Shown here: one piece after another, positions 1-14,290 of the stretch
How positions within the stretch are numbered: the first letter of the stretch is position 1
Layout of the letters: every line of letters begins with the position of its first letter
Source: Pyrocephalus nanus
Taxonomy: Eukaryota > Chordata > Aves > Passeriformes > Tyrannidae
DNA: 64,000 nt
Reading direction: 5' to 3'
Assembly: GCA_038380795.1 (NCBI GenBank)
Contig: CM076268.1
Span: 14,574,001-14,638,000 of the forward strand
Program-made: the position numbers and the translations under genes
Notes under the pieces: model-generated
What the model saw: the letters and a program-made list of their open reading frames with translations, nothing else
What the model was told of the DNA's origin: nothing
The model's database searches: none

Positions 1-3000
1 TGCATAAAAAATATTAAAAACAACTTATTAAAATAAATTCCCTCCCAAACTGCTTTGCAGTCTCTAATTAAATAATTCCACCCGAGAATCCCCTGAGATT
101 ACTTATGGGATATGGCTACTGGCTCCCATCTTCAGTAAATGGGAGCCATGTGGGCAGCATTAGGAGAGGGAAGTGCAAGAAAAGGTGAGCCCAGTGAAAG
201 GCAGATGAACGCACCATGGCATGCTGGGGAAGATTAAAGGGAGATTCAAAAGGAGGGATGAAAGCTTCTGACAGTGGAGAACAGGAAATTTTCAGTGTCT
301 GAAGAAGGTTATGGGCTTGTTCTGAGTGGGAAGGAAGGTGTTAGCAGCTGGAAGAAAAGACTAGGTCTTGTCGTGGGAGGAAATGATTCAAAAGCATTTA
401 CTTTCCAGTTTAGCAATGATCTTGCTCCATTTACTGCTGAGGCTGTGAATGTTGGAAGCCTCGTCCTGCAAAATGTGGCTGGTTGTGCATTATCGTACAG
501 CTGACAAACGTTACACTTTCAGAACTGAGAAATATGCTCACAGCACACAGAAATGACTCAACAGATTCTCACTCAGATTTCAGGTCATCTCTTCAAGACC
601 TCAGTCTGAAACTTTAGCATAAGGAATTCCCATTTCAAGAGAGATGGTAGGATAAAATTATAACAACTCAAACCACGTTTGCAACTGCAGACCTACATTT
701 CCATGTGCTCTCGTGCTATGTCAGCACCAAGGAGACAAATGGGGTGAGAGTCTGGACACCAGAAGGACAAGTCAGCCACCAGGAGCACCTCCTGGAGAGA
801 AAATGGAGGGAGATAAAGGGTGCCCAGGATGAAGGCAGCAAACTTGGGCAGCCCCAACTTCCTCCCAGCAGCACCGACCAGGGCTGGCGGTGGTGTTCTG
901 CTGTGCAACACAACAGCTTTGATCACAAAGACTGACGGCAATGAAGAAGCAGATACCTATAGTGATTTAGAGAGGAATATGAAATATTTTATGCACATGT
1001 GTGTAGAAACAGACTGTATCTTTCTAGAACACTTTGGCCATCTAATCAAGAAAGTCACACTTGTGTTAGAAGAGGTGGCAGCAGGAGGGAGAGGTTCATC
1101 AAGCTGGTCCTTCAGGCTGTAGTTAATAATGATTTCTTTCTGGTGCACTTTACTGGCAACCCAGTGCAGACAAGTCCTGAGACCACAAATGCAACTAAGC
1201 CCACAACTATCAGAGAGGTGGGAAAACCTCATTAGCTTGCTGATGGCTCTTTAGTCAAATACAATCTAATCACCACAAGGACAGAGTAGAAGGGGAACCC
1301 ATCCTCTGCAGTGCCCTGGAGGAGTTTTGGCAATGCTGTTGATAACCATGCTCCAGGAAGGCATTGGATGGGACACTGCACTGAGTGCTGGGTTCTGGAT
1401 ACTGTGTTTCCTGTGGATTCCATTCCTTGACACAAGAGGTGCTTCAAGGCCTATCAGTGATGATTTCCCACTTCTCAAAGGATGGGGATCTGCAAAGTTT
1501 CCTTAGCCTCTAATGGCTCCATCCCAAGGACAGACTCACTAGGAGGTGCAAGTTATTGGCAGCTCAAGGGCCCGGAGGAGCTGTTGACCGTGTTTAGGCC
1601 ACGGTCCAGAAGACTTGATTTCATCCAGCATAAGTGGAGCTGTTTTATTTATTCTAATGGTCTGATGGTGAGGGAGGAGTGCTCCCTGGCTGCCACCACT
1701 AGCCCTGTTCCAGGCATGGGGGCCAACACACAGCCCTGCTCCAGAAAACACTGCTCACAGTGATGAGGTGCTCATCCTCATGTGCCACCTGGGAGCAAAG
1801 TTTCAGTGGACTCACAATGCCTCCCCAGAGGCATTTATTCTTTTCTTTGACCTGTGGTCTGATTCTCTGTGTCTTCCCCAGCCTGGTGAGCCCATGTGAG
1901 TGTACCACATCATGCTGGAGGACTGTTAAAACCTCCCCTCTCCAGTAATGGCCAAGAGGAGACACCCAGAGAAGAGTGTGAGAGGGACAACCACACCATG
2001 CCACCTTCCAGGTTACATGCCTGGCCTCAAGGAATTGGTGGTACAGGACACCAAGCACACAAGGCATCAGGAGTCTTACTTCCCATTTAAAAGAAATAGC
2101 AAAACCCAGTAGATAATGATAGCCCCAGCACTCCACATGTACCACAAGTATGTCTAAACTCAACTCGGAGTAACCTGCTGTGCCATCTAAGCAAGATGTC
2201 CTAGTTCACGCAAAAGAGTGAGAGTCTGCTGAACCCTCAGAACAGACTCATGCCAAAATATAAATAAAGATCCAAGAAGACTTGACACAAATACTCAGGC
2301 AATGACTAGAGAAATGACTTATGAAGTGAACAGCGAATGCCTGCAGGGCTGACCAAATGGAGGAGAAGCTTTTAAGAGCTGCAGAAGCTTTCCAAAGGAA
2401 CAGAATCTGAGGAGTGCCAATTTGTGTCAAAGATTTTCCATCTGCACACAAATAAATAAATAAGAAAGATGGAAGCAGACAGAGAAATCTGCATTGTCCA
2501 TCACAGAGTCCTATGTGGGTGTAGCTCCTTCGATGCAGTCTGCGCTGGACTCCAGCGAGACTGAAGTGTTGCAGATGGCTGGCGGTAGTCATGTGTGTGG
2601 GGCTGAGTTATGCTTTATAGGTCCAATTCTGCCTCCAAAATGAATACTGTGTCCTCTACATATCTGAAGTACTCTCTGGACCTGCACAGCATTGATCTGC
2701 CAGAGAGGGAGCAACAATGTCCCTCAGGCAGAATGTAGTCTGGGAGGACAGCGAGAACAAATGAGCAAGGCAGGAAGTTGTGAGACAATAAGTAGAAGGG
2801 GAAAAGAAGTAAGTTTATTGGCCAAGCCATGACATCCCAGCTCCCATTAACTCCCACTGCTGCTCTTCACAGCACCTCAGCATAAGGACACCAGCCTTGC
2901 CACCCACCGACACATCCGTGGAGGGAGCAGAGAGGGAGGCATGGCAGGAAAAGACGGGACAAAGGCAAGCCAAAGAGTGCAGAAGGGAAAAAATATTTTG

Positions 3001-6000
3001 GGGTTTATTTTTCACATAGGATTCACAACATTCCACAGAAAATTTAATTTTGCTGTCCTGTTCTTGTTTGCTAACCAGAACCAATTTAATTTTAAAACAA
3101 CACGCAGAGCCAACAGGGGAAAAAACATTTTGCAATGGCTCTTCACTCCCACTTGGAACAGCGAGCACAGCTTAACTCGTTCGGCTCTTGCAGCCGCAAC
3201 ACCAGCTCATGGGGAGCCGGCCCGGGAAGTCTCTGGACTGGAGGGAAGAAGGGACTCACTGGCGCCCGTAAATGATACAATACAAATGGGGTTCTTTGAG
3301 CAACTTGACGGATCCCATTCCACACATCTGTGGAGGCTGGAGATGGTGGAAAGAGGAGAGCAATTTGTCGCGTGGAACATCTTCCTCTCGTCCTGTCTCT
3401 CCACTCGACAGCTCTCTCCGTGGTTTGTAGAAAAAAAATGGCTTGTTGCCGCATTTAACAAAGAGCAGAAAGCTCCTATTCTCTTCCACTACCAAGAACA
3501 CGCACATTTCTCATATCAGCATGTGAGTCTTCTGTGGTTATATGCCTTGTTGTGACAGTTTGGTAAACAAGCTGATAAAAATCAAGAGCTTTTCAAAGGC
3601 AAGGTTAACACACTCATGTGTGACCTGGCTTGTCAGAGAACACCAGAAACTCCAAACACGTTGCTTCTGCTTACCATCTGCATGAGCTTATTCAGACTAA
3701 AATAACAAAGTGTGTTTCCTGATCTCCATCAACGTAAATAGAGCCATTAAGCTGCAAGACTGTTTACATTCTGGGAAATAGTCATTGCATTCATCCTGAT
3801 CGCTCCTCATCCTGCAACCACAGCGTCCCCACACTGTGCTAGCAGTGGCTCTGCTGCAGCCCACAGCCCCACTGACCGCCAGCTAACGCTGGGCACTGGG
3901 ACCTGCCACGTCTGTGCCACAAAACCAACGGAAACCCCTTCGCAAATATTAAATGCTGTTGTCCAAATTGGTTTTATAACTAGAAACAAGGACACACTTG
4001 AAGGATACAGCCCTCCCAGTTGTAGTATCTGGCAGGCAGAAGTAGTAACATTGACATTTTATAAAAGGAGATCTTTTGGTAGGTAAAATCATAAATATTA
4101 GAGAAAAAAAAAAAAAAACCCTGGAGCTTGCCAAGTGGTGTGCTGACAACAACCCTGTCTTCTGTGTCATGCAAGGACCAACACTCCAACACGAGCACGT
4201 AGAGATGGCACGACCTCGGTCCCGGAGGATTTACATCCTGGAAGAGGAGGGGACGGTACCATCTGTAAGCCGTTGCATCCCAGAACATCAGAGCCAAACA
4301 TAGTGCTCTTTTGGCCAAGGCAACCCAGCTTCTCATAGAGGAGGGCTGAGAGCAAACATTGCCCAGCCCTGTGGGGGTCCGACCACTCCAATCAGCACCT
4401 CTGCACCCACGTGGGCACCGGGCTCCTAGGTGCTGACAGGGACATTTGCACACCCCCCTGGGAACACATGCCATTCTGGATGCAGGCCTGCAGTGCTAGC
4501 CTCCTTACAGCCCTAATAGGTGCTCCCTGTAATTGGAGGAGATGGTTGTTTTTTGTTGGCCTAGCTTCACCTGCAGAATTGTAGAGAACGAGAATTCCAC
4601 ATTTGGAAATAATAACCAAAGGATAAAACTGGGCAAATAATGATGCAGGCCAGGTCACACATTCCCATTTTATTAGACTCAAACCCTCCTGAAAGAATTT
4701 CCTTGTATCTGCGTGTAATAGCTAAGTGCAAATATTTTCTAGAGGACATTCTGTTTCACAAAATGGAGGGGCTCTGTTTCTGTGAGTGCTACATAATAAA
4801 TTATCCATTATAAGTTCAGCAAGTTTTGCCTTTATGCTATCTAGCATAACAACTCTGGACCTGCCCTTGCAGCTCTGCTTGGCGAGCCAGACCTGCAGTT
4901 CCCTGGATCCATCAGAAATGTTCCCTGTTGCAGGGCCAGAGAGCTGTGTCTCTGTATTGCCACCCTTCAGCTTCTATCCTTGTCTTGATCCCAGCTAAAA
5001 ATACCTCTCTCCTCTTTTGCATATGGCTCTTCCCTGCCCTCTTCCTCTGCAAGCAATTAACTCACTGGAGCATTTGGGAACCAGAATGAAAGGCAACACT
5101 GAAGATAAAGGATTAGTCTCATTCTCCAATATCCTGATGGGGACAATGCCGCTCAGCCCAGCCTTGTGCCGAATGGCAGCATGAAGCAGAAAGCCTGCGG
5201 AGTATGGACAAGGCTAAGGAAGAAAGGAGTTCAAGTGCATTTGCTTTAGCTGCTGTTGTTCTGCAGGGGACAGGGCAACCTCAGCCATGGGACGTGCTTG
5301 GGCACGCTGCAGTGGCGTCGTTGAAGAACAGGCCATTTCAGGTTAGGGATGGAGAGAACCCCATTCCCTGCCCAGGGTTGGGTCATGCTCAGAAGACACC
5401 TAACCCAGATGGGAGAGGTGAAAGCAGCAGCCATGATCTGTTCTCAAGTGCATTGCAATGTTTCATTGTCAAAAAGGCTGTGCTGGCCAGAAATGTTACT
5501 ACATTATTCAACATTAAAAAACATTTTTTACTTAAGAACAGACACAAGTTTGAAGCCAGTGTAAAAGCACCCTTTCAATCAGTAGTAACAATGGCATCTT
5601 TCAGTTCTGCTGATGTTTCAGCAGAGATCAGTACTTCTGCGTGTATGGTTTTAATAAAAGCAGCCAAATAATCCCAGGGATGGGCTCTCTAGAAAGCTAT
5701 GGAGGGTTTGTATACTTGAAAAAGGAGCACAAGGTTCATGACAGTTGAGGTGGTACTTGTGTGAATGCAGCTGCCCTGGGATAAAGATGTTCCCAGCATA
5801 AGCTGAAGCAATACAGAGCTGTAGGCAGACAAGCCCCTGGAGAGACAGAAGAGAATTATGGAGTGTTGAGCTAATTAAGTTCACAGCCCTAATTATTGGA
5901 GCACTACAGCTGATAATGCAAAACCAGCCTTGTAAACAAGCTTCTATTTTCAGCCACTCATGCCAACAACTTTCTTTTGAAAGCATCTGCTGCAGAATTC

Positions 6001-9000
6001 AGACTTGCCACAACCCCAAGGGCACGTTCTGGAGAGTGTAAAAAGGTGCTCTGTAGCCCTGTAGTGTCAGGTAATTAAAGCAAAGGAGATCTTAACAATT
6101 TCCATTTTTGAACAAATAATGAAAACATGATGGAACATTTTAAACTCATATGTGGCTTGGAACACTCATGGCTTATATGCTGGTTGCAAAAAAAAAAAAA
6201 GAAAAAAAAAAAGGAAATTCAGTATAGATGACTTGCAAACCCCCAGCTTCTCTTCAGAGAATCCTCTCCTGAAGTCAGAGGAATAAGAGGCAGGGTCACA
6301 CACAGACCCTCTGCTAGTCCCAGGAGAACACAGATGGAGTTGAGCCTCACACCTCAACTAGCCCTGTCCTTCTGATCACATTAAAATTTCTTAGAGGCTC
6401 TAGAGGAGGAGAAACAATCAGATCACCTTGTCTGACCTCTTGTGCATCACACACTATATAGTATTTCACCCACTTATCCATGTGCTGAGCCAAATAATTC
6501 AAGTTTGGCTGAAGAATATTTTCTATAAAGGCATCCAGAGTGAATATAAAGCATTACAGGACAAAAGAAAACACCTTATTTTTGTTTTTCCCTTAGGTAG
6601 TTTACGTAGCTGGCTAAATATTTGTGCCCCATTTCTAGTTGGAATTCTTTGCTTTTGGCTTCCAGAACCTGATTTTTGTTCTGCCTCTAGCCATTAGATC
6701 AAGAGAGCTTGCAGTAGACTATATTTTTTTTTCCTGAGACCACACAAATCAAGTAACATTTTGGTCAGGTTTTTTTAATACCCTGAACTGATCAGATTTG
6801 TGAAGGCTCCTTCAAGGGGGTATTCCCTCCACGTAGTGAGACAATACCTCTTTGTACCCTGTGGAGCCCCCTCCACTCCTTAAACCTCCACACATCCAGG
6901 TGAAACAGTAAAGTGAATATGTTCAATATAAGTCTCAGCTGGTGCATGGGGAGCCCATGAAAGAAGAAGTAAAGGGTAATGACAACTCTCAGCCCCAAGA
7001 AACAGTCATGGGAGCTTGGAGATTGCACCAAACTGTCCTGTAGCTAGACTTCCAATTATGGCAACATCCATTCCTGTTCACACGTGAGTCACACATCAGT
7101 GCACAGAAAATGATCCTTGAAAAAAACCTCAGTCCATATGAAGCTCATAAAAGGTCATCTCATCACCCAGGCTGCTGTCCTGCTAGCCAAAGCCAGGTAC
7201 GCCCCAGAAACACTTTCACTGAACTCAGTAATTTGAATTTTACTCAATAGCAAAAAGCATGAGAATTTTGATTTTTATTTTCTTAAAAGGAAAACAAGTG
7301 CACCAGATCCACTTCTGTTCTGCTGCCCTCTCAGTGAAGTGTTAAATGTTTCCTGAGATAGGGTGCAAGAAATGATGTAACGTTTTGGGAGCCTCAGACA
7401 CAGGGCAGCTGGAATAACTGGACTATCATGAGCTGTCAACATGCAAACAAAGATATCAACTATGAGATGAGATTATTGGGCATTAAAGTTCAAACTTCAT
7501 AATTCCCACAGCAGACAGTGATTTATGACTCACCCAATTATCCCTGTCTCATGATGGTGTGTAGCAGAAATGTTAGCGAGGGAACAAGAGGCAAGGGGAG
7601 ACAAAAATGGACAGATTTCCACACGGTCATTCATGATATGATATGATATGACACTATTACGATATTCCAGTGCCCACACAAGCGAACCTGGGCTGAGTAA
7701 ATGGGGGAAAGAAGTTAGAAGAGGACCAGATATGTATTCTGGTATCTATCTATACCTACTTCTGCTACGAATGGCAGTTTGAAAAACAGGAGAAGCCAAG
7801 ATGCTGCACTTCAGTCCTGGAAGAGTGTCAGTGACTGATGAGACAGGCTCAGATCCCTGAGAGGCTGCAACCTTCAGGGCAAACCTGATCTTTAAAAGAT
7901 GATGCATTTTTTATTTTGTACCTTCACCCCACCATTGTAAATCTAAAGGGTCAGCAGGTTAATGAAATAACCTGTCCTTTAAGCCCTGCCTAGTGCTAAA
8001 TCTGAGCCCAAGGCTCTTCATCACTAACCACACCTGCTCTATATCCCAGAGAAGTCATGTCAGAAAAGCTGCAAGCACGCTGCTATGTCCATCCTGCACT
8101 GAAACTGGGGGTCCCCTCCCTGCCAAGGCTACACCCTAATGGTAATTTTGTCATCATTTCTGTGCATTTTTGATTGACAGCACTTTCCAACTTAACTCAG
8201 GCCAATCTCCAACTTCATTGCAAGGACACAGTCATTAAGGAACTATGAGAAATATCTTTCCTGGAAAAGACTAGCCCGAGCTGCTTAATAAATAACATGA
8301 TAGCAGAGAGGGTGTCTAAGATTCAGGGGTCACCAGGCACTCATTACCAACACAAAAGCTTTTACATGTTCTCTTGGAGCTCTTAAAGAAGTCACTGAGG
8401 AAACAAGTGTGAAATCAGTTAGTCACAGAGCAGCAGAGCTGTGTGCCTTCCTCATTTCAAAGCAGAGGTCAAGTACCATGCAATAAAAAGAAGAGATACA
8501 GGGCTGGTTTTATGTGCATCTATTATGCAAAGTGGGTGTAAGGGCCACAGATGGAGCAGCCCCTGGGATCCCTGGCACAATTCTTCCTCAGCAGCACAGG
8601 GAGGCACTTGAGACACAAAGATGTGATTTCAGAATCATGAGTGTCAGCAGGGACAGAATAGCAATTTTAAATTCTAGCATAACTTTTAATTAAAGGAAGC
8701 ACTAATGTTACAGTGAGACCCTCATACAGCCAAAGCATATAGAGTGTTTGCCTCTACACTGCTTGAACAGAAACTTCCTTCAGACACCAGGAGGCACCAG
8801 CATCCTGACAGGGATGAACTTGTGGGTGATGCTCGCAGTGCTTGGATGGATACCTAAGAGTTAGCTTTCTCCAGCTGAGCAAGCACAGCTTTTCCCTAAG
8901 CATGAGGTTTGTATTTGCACGTAGCCCCCCCATATCCCTTTAGTTTCTCCCAGGCTTTCTCGTGTATGAATATCTTCACTAGCTGTCATCTTTTGCCCTC

Positions 9001-12000
9001 TATAATTCTTCCACAGACTTGTACCCCTCTCTGTCACCCATTAAGTTACTTAAAGTAAAACCTTGCCTTTTCTCCACAGAATATGATACCCCCCAACATG
9101 TGCATCATAACCCAGTGAAAATGGAGCAGCCCCCACTTGCTAAAACAGCCACCAGCCATTACCCAGAACCATCATCCCCAAGACTCCTCTTCCGACTGTT
9201 ATTATCACACCTAAATTGCCACTGAGAGGAGCACTCCCTTGCATATGATGCCCAGCTTATTTCTGAGTGTATAAAGTTTCAGGTCTGTCTCTAGTTAGTT
9301 TCACACTGAGATACTTGGATGCTGAGCAAGCCAAAGCCTGCACATCTGCTGAGATGAGAGATGCACTGTGACAGCTAAATCCTCAGGGTGCACACAGTCC
9401 ATTTGTCTTTACTTGCAGCAAGCTGAAGTGAGGACATACCATAACACCTAGTGCTATTCTCCTCCTCATCACTTCCACCATCCTGTTCATTCAGTGAGAG
9501 AAATCCCTCCCCAGGACAGAAACCCATGGGAGCTCAAGTCCCAGCCCTAACACAGGCTGCGTTTAACTTTCTGCTCATAGATTCCATCAGTAGGAATAGA
9601 ATCCCTTCAGTGCCTAAGTAAGGGGATACCAAAGAACTGTGTTCCCATGTAAAGATTTGAGACTCCAAACAGCACGAAGCCAAATGGCACTGAAGCGGCT
9701 GGCACTGAATTATAGTGCTGGGGACTCTCTTCCCTCAGGAAGTCACTTCAAGGAACACGTATCATGGAGGGGTCCCCATTCCCAGGCTCCCCCAAGCCTC
9801 ACATTTGTGTGGACAGGTAGGAGGCAGCATTGATGTCACCATGTGCCAAAGAACGTGGTGCTGATCCAAGCCTACCAAAGCCACCAGCATAGATCTGCTC
9901 CACAAGGTCTCAGTCAGCATGTCTGTAAAGCATAAACCCCTTAAACCTCATGTTTCTAGAACTTAAATCTGCCATTTTAAAGCAGCTTAAATGTGATGTG
10001 AACACCAATAAAAACACCATCCACTAGCTCTTGCTGCAAAACAGTTGGCTTGGAAGCTGGCTAATTCACTTAGCAGAATCTCAGCCTTGCAGTGCTCTTG
10101 AACAAGGAGAAAGGGATGCCATGAGCATCACCAACAGCAAAACCTATCTAGAAGAACTTCCAGGTTGTTTCTATTTTCTGTTCAGGGTACTAACAAGTTA
10201 AATGAAGAGAAAAGCACATGTACATTCCTGCTACAAAGGAAATGTGAGCAGCCCAAATCCATGAGATAACTCACACATGAGCTTTTTAAAGCAAAGGCTG
10301 TGACAGTTTCTGGGGTTTGGGACATGATTGCCCCAAGGGAACATATGGTTACGTGACACAAAGCCCTTCTCTGGGATTCACACTCTAGAGAATTCACTGA
10401 AACTAAAGCTTTTATTACCTTTTCACTTTGTTTCAGAGCTGGATAATTTTATGGCCATTAATAGCACTTACAGTTAAGCAAGATATGCCTATGAAAAGGT
10501 AATCAAATGTCATGCATGGATCCAGAAACCAGCAGTGGTTCATTCAGAGGGGGCTGAGGAAATGGCAAAATAATTATTTTTTGAAGGAAAGAGGAGATGC
10601 ACTTAAACAGTAGCAATTAGCAATATGTACTTACACATCAAGGAACCTTACATTAGTTAACTAAACAAGGGCTGGGGCTTGGAGTGTTGGGCACAGTTAG
10701 CTCAGAGGCGGGCTTGCACTGGAGCTAAGATACCCTGGTACCCAGATTACAGGCTGGGAACACAAGAGGGGAGGGATATGACCTAAATTAGGGATCACCA
10801 TCTTGGTGAAGGAGGCATTCCTGTGCTGATACAGCAGAGGATTAAACTCTGCACCTACACAGTCCTGGGCTGAGAGGAGAAAATCAGAGCAGGGAGGAAT
10901 CAGAATCCAGGAGTGGGAGAGAGACACAGAAGGCTGGCTGTGCTGTGCTCACAAGCATATCCGGCTGACCTGCCACAGCACCCTGTGACGGCGATGGATA
11001 CGGGTGGTGACAGTGGCACTGCTTGCCCTGAGCCAGGAGCGTCTCTGCTCCTGCACCACAGTGGGGGTCAGCGGGATGCTGTGGGACAACACATCTGCAG
11101 ACACAGCTGCCAAACACCTTCCTGCATGGTACTGGTGTACGTGGTGCCCATTACATGGGGTCTTACTGAAGAGTTTTCTGAAAGGCTATTGCACCTCCAA
11201 CACCATCAGAGGAACACACCGCTGATCTGTCCAGCTCAACAGAAATAATGACCGAGGGTTTGTTTGTGGAGTGACCTCCACGTCCTGGTGCCGCACTAAA
11301 TCACCCTCTGGTTGGTGTTCAGCGTGGAGAAGGCAGGCTAAGGATGTGGCTATGGCACAGCATGTTACTGCAGTCAGGATGCATTTCTGCACCCCATGTG
11401 GCGACACTGGGGTCTTTTTTTAATTGCACATTTTCCTGCACTGCACTGGCCCCTTGGGATCCGGGGCTGGGGGTGGAAAGCAAAGAGATGACACAGCACT
11501 TGTCAGAAAAGATTTCTGGCAGAAGACTGATTAAAAATTCTGATAGACTCTCTGATCACAGGGAAGGAAGGGCAGGTTGGGACACTTATGCAGGAAACAA
11601 ATCCCCAAGAACCACCTTATTGCAGGTTAAGGAGCAGTATTTTTTTTTCCCCTCTGAGCTCCACACAGACTGTCAGGGGAAAAAAATTAAAAACCAACCC
11701 ACAGAAAAAAGCATAAACTCTGGCAAATTAAATGTAAGAGCATAATAAAGCAAGTAAAAAAGATTTTAAGAAACAACTTACTAAAGCCTTAAAAACTAAT
11801 AAAAGCTTTTTTCAAACACATCAAAAGGAGGAAGGCTGCCAGAGAATCTGTAGAGTCAGAAGGTGGCTGAGGCAGAAAGATAAGGCTACAGCAGAAAAGC
11901 TAAATTAATTCTTGGCATGTGTATGAAGCAGCTTAAGAAGGTTCCCACAGCAAAGCCTTGCTCTGTGTGGGATGAGCCAGAGGAATGTCTCCAGCTGCAG

Positions 12001-13160
12001 CACCAGTGACAGAGGTGCAGAGAACAGGGCTGGGAGATCCAGGCAGGACAGGGGAGCTTTGGTCACTGCTCCTCACCATAAAAGGAACACCAGCACAAGC
12101 ACGTGGATATCACAAGGTAGAAATATCAACTCACACAGCCAGGGCAGCTTCTCTCCCACCTTATGTAATTAGGAGGAGCCCAGAAGGGCACTGAGAGTGC
12201 TACAAGGCTGGGTGGATTCCCTGGACTCTGAGATTGATGAGTAGGAAGAAATCCGTCATCAGCTGTAGGTGATGCACTGACAATTCCACAACTCTCCCAT
12301 CCAAGCTCTCTGTATATCCCATCCAATCTCCTGCATCAAGCAAGAGATGCAGGAGATCCTCCACGGGAGTGAGAAACAATCCCCAGAAGGAGGGAAGGCT
12401 GATACGAGAGTTGCCATCACCCTCATTATTGCTTTAAGCCCATTCTTTGGGAAAATGTCTCTGTAATTAGGACTTATAATGCAACTTACAACACAGGATG
12501 ACAGCAGGGAGGGAAAGGATGGTGCTGCAAAACAGGCCAGTCTTTTTGGGGTTCAGAAAAGTTTTGCTTATGGGTGCTAGAGAGGTCAAGGTCTGTGCCT
12601 ACAACCACACAGGAAATGCTTGGTCATAATCCAGCCTGAACCACCAGTAGCTGAGCAATGCTTCAGTTCAAGTTCCCGGCTGCTTCCAGCACAAATTTCA
12701 TGTGATTTGGTATCAAGCATATTCTTTCACCATCATTGATATGGCTGTGAAGACTAGTCACAGTACCCCAGATGATGAAATTAGGACCAGGGTGCTTATC
12801 CTAGGCAACATTTTCTTGGCCTCAGGGGTGCCTCCCAGGAGAGTCTGCTGCAATGATGTCTGTAACACGGCTGTATTATTAAGGTTATGATTGTTTTCAT
12901 GGAGGGGAAAATCCCCCACAAACACAGGAGTGGTGGAAAAATTGGGAGTTGGAGATGGAAATGTATAGGTTAAGGAAAGATGTAATTTTGTAACTAGACT
13001 TTTTTTTTAATCTAGACTGCTCAGAGCACTGCACAAGCCCCTTCCTCTAACCACCTGTTTGCCCCTGCGCATTTTCCAGCCTCAGATTTGTCACCATTAA
13101 ACTTACCTGAGAGATCAGGCGCTAATCAGAGGGAAGTTCCAATCCATTTCTCAAACTTAC
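1..13160. other. Intron 3 segment with no recognised gene or repeat
   Basis: Mixed-composition unique sequence. I see short A/T homopolymers (for example near 4105 and 6188) and a small GATAT microsatellite at 7633-7651. Several ORFs of 60-204 codons occur, the longest being the 204-codon plus-strand frame at 2941-3555. None has a recognisable domain, flanking splice sites in a sensible arrangement, or a match to a protein I know. Confidence 0.6.
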
Positions 13161-13164
13161 AAAA

Positions 13165-13206
13165 ACTGACTTAGCTATCAGGGCACTGACTTAGCTATCA
13201 GGGCAC
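13165..13206 (+). repeat. Perfect 20-bp tandem duplication
   Basis: actgacttagctatcagggc occurs twice back to back (13165-13184 and 13185-13204) with no mismatch, followed by two bases of a third copy. A recent duplication, or a polymorphic or assembly event. Confidence 0.95.
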
Positions 13207-13373
13207 ATGGAGCCTCGTGGACAAGGGCTCTGCATAGCCACCATGGTCCCCTCATAACTTAAGGGGGCTCTGTAGACAAAAACCCAGGAAGCCCAACACC
13301 TGGAGGCTGGTATTTTCTATATATGAGCCTAATTGCCACAAACAATACACTGGAAAATTTCAGAATTCCACTG

Positions 13374-13390
13374 AAAAAAAAAAAAAAAAA
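13374..13390 (+). repeat. A17 homopolymer
   Basis: Plain A run in intron 3, shortly before the AT-rich block at 13.6 kb. Confidence 0.9.
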
Positions 13391-13639
13391 GAACCGACAG
13401 ATTATATACTCACATATTTAGTTTGAAAAAAAAATATTAAGTCACACTTTCTTATTCACTTCAATCTCCTTGGGACAGGAAATTTCAATCTGGCTACAGC
13501 AAGGGGAAATTTGTAGATGAATGGAGGATGGCTTTGATCCTAGAAGTGCTGGCATAATGACTCCACAGCGAGATACCAAAGAACTTCAAGCTATTCAATT
13601 TATTCTGGTGACAGATAGCACGCCAATCATCTCTTAAGC

Positions 13640-14290
13640 ACCAGAATACGTTAAAAAGACTTTATTTTTTAATTATACGTTGCACTTTAATTTATCAAAG
13701 CCAGGGCAATTTTTAGAGACAGAATGAAGCAAGACAAATGTATGCTCTAGAAATAAGCCTCCTTTTTATACATACATACAGTGAAGGCAGTTAATCATTG
13801 GAGCAATTTATCTACATTGTGGATGATTCTCCATCACATGTTATCTTTTTACGGCAAGAATAGAAAATTTTATTAAAATCTGCTCTGGTTCAACCAGAAG
13901 CTGTAAGTTTTAAGCAGAAATTTCTAAATAAGATTTTTTTGTTCAAAGTTATTATGCAAAACAGACAAGATTATTATATTAGTGCCTATTGACCTTGAAA
14001 GCCAAGAATGGTTGTAATGAGAGAGGTTTCCCATTAAAAGAGATGATATTAAGGGCATTAAATTGCATTTCTTTGAACTACTCTGAGAATTTTTGCTTTG
14101 ATACAGATATTCTTATTCAGTCAATGTTTATTTAGATATCAAAAGGTATTAAAACTAATCATGGGACTTTCTGTTAACATATATTTAATATAGCACAATA
14201 GACTTACTGAAGCACGTGAAATATCTGAAGTATATGAGAAGTTTAAAACCTTGTAAAACTATGGATTACTAACCCAGTGCTATGAATGTA
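13640..14290. promoter_or_regulatory. AT-rich block, candidate conserved non-coding element
   Basis: About 650 bp of AT-rich, non-repetitive, high-complexity DNA with many TAAT, TTTAT and octamer-like (ttatgcaaaa) motifs and almost no ORFs. This texture is common in vertebrate conserved enhancers near developmental genes, but conservation cannot be judged from one genome. Confidence 0.3.

Noticed and set aside
2941..3555. 204-codon plus-strand ORF
   Set aside because: No domain, signal or flanking gene structure recognised; composition is ordinary intronic.
10690..10770. tRNA A-box-like string (gttagctcagaggcggg)
   Set aside because: No matching B-box, no cloverleaf arms and no 73-nt closed structure can be drawn.
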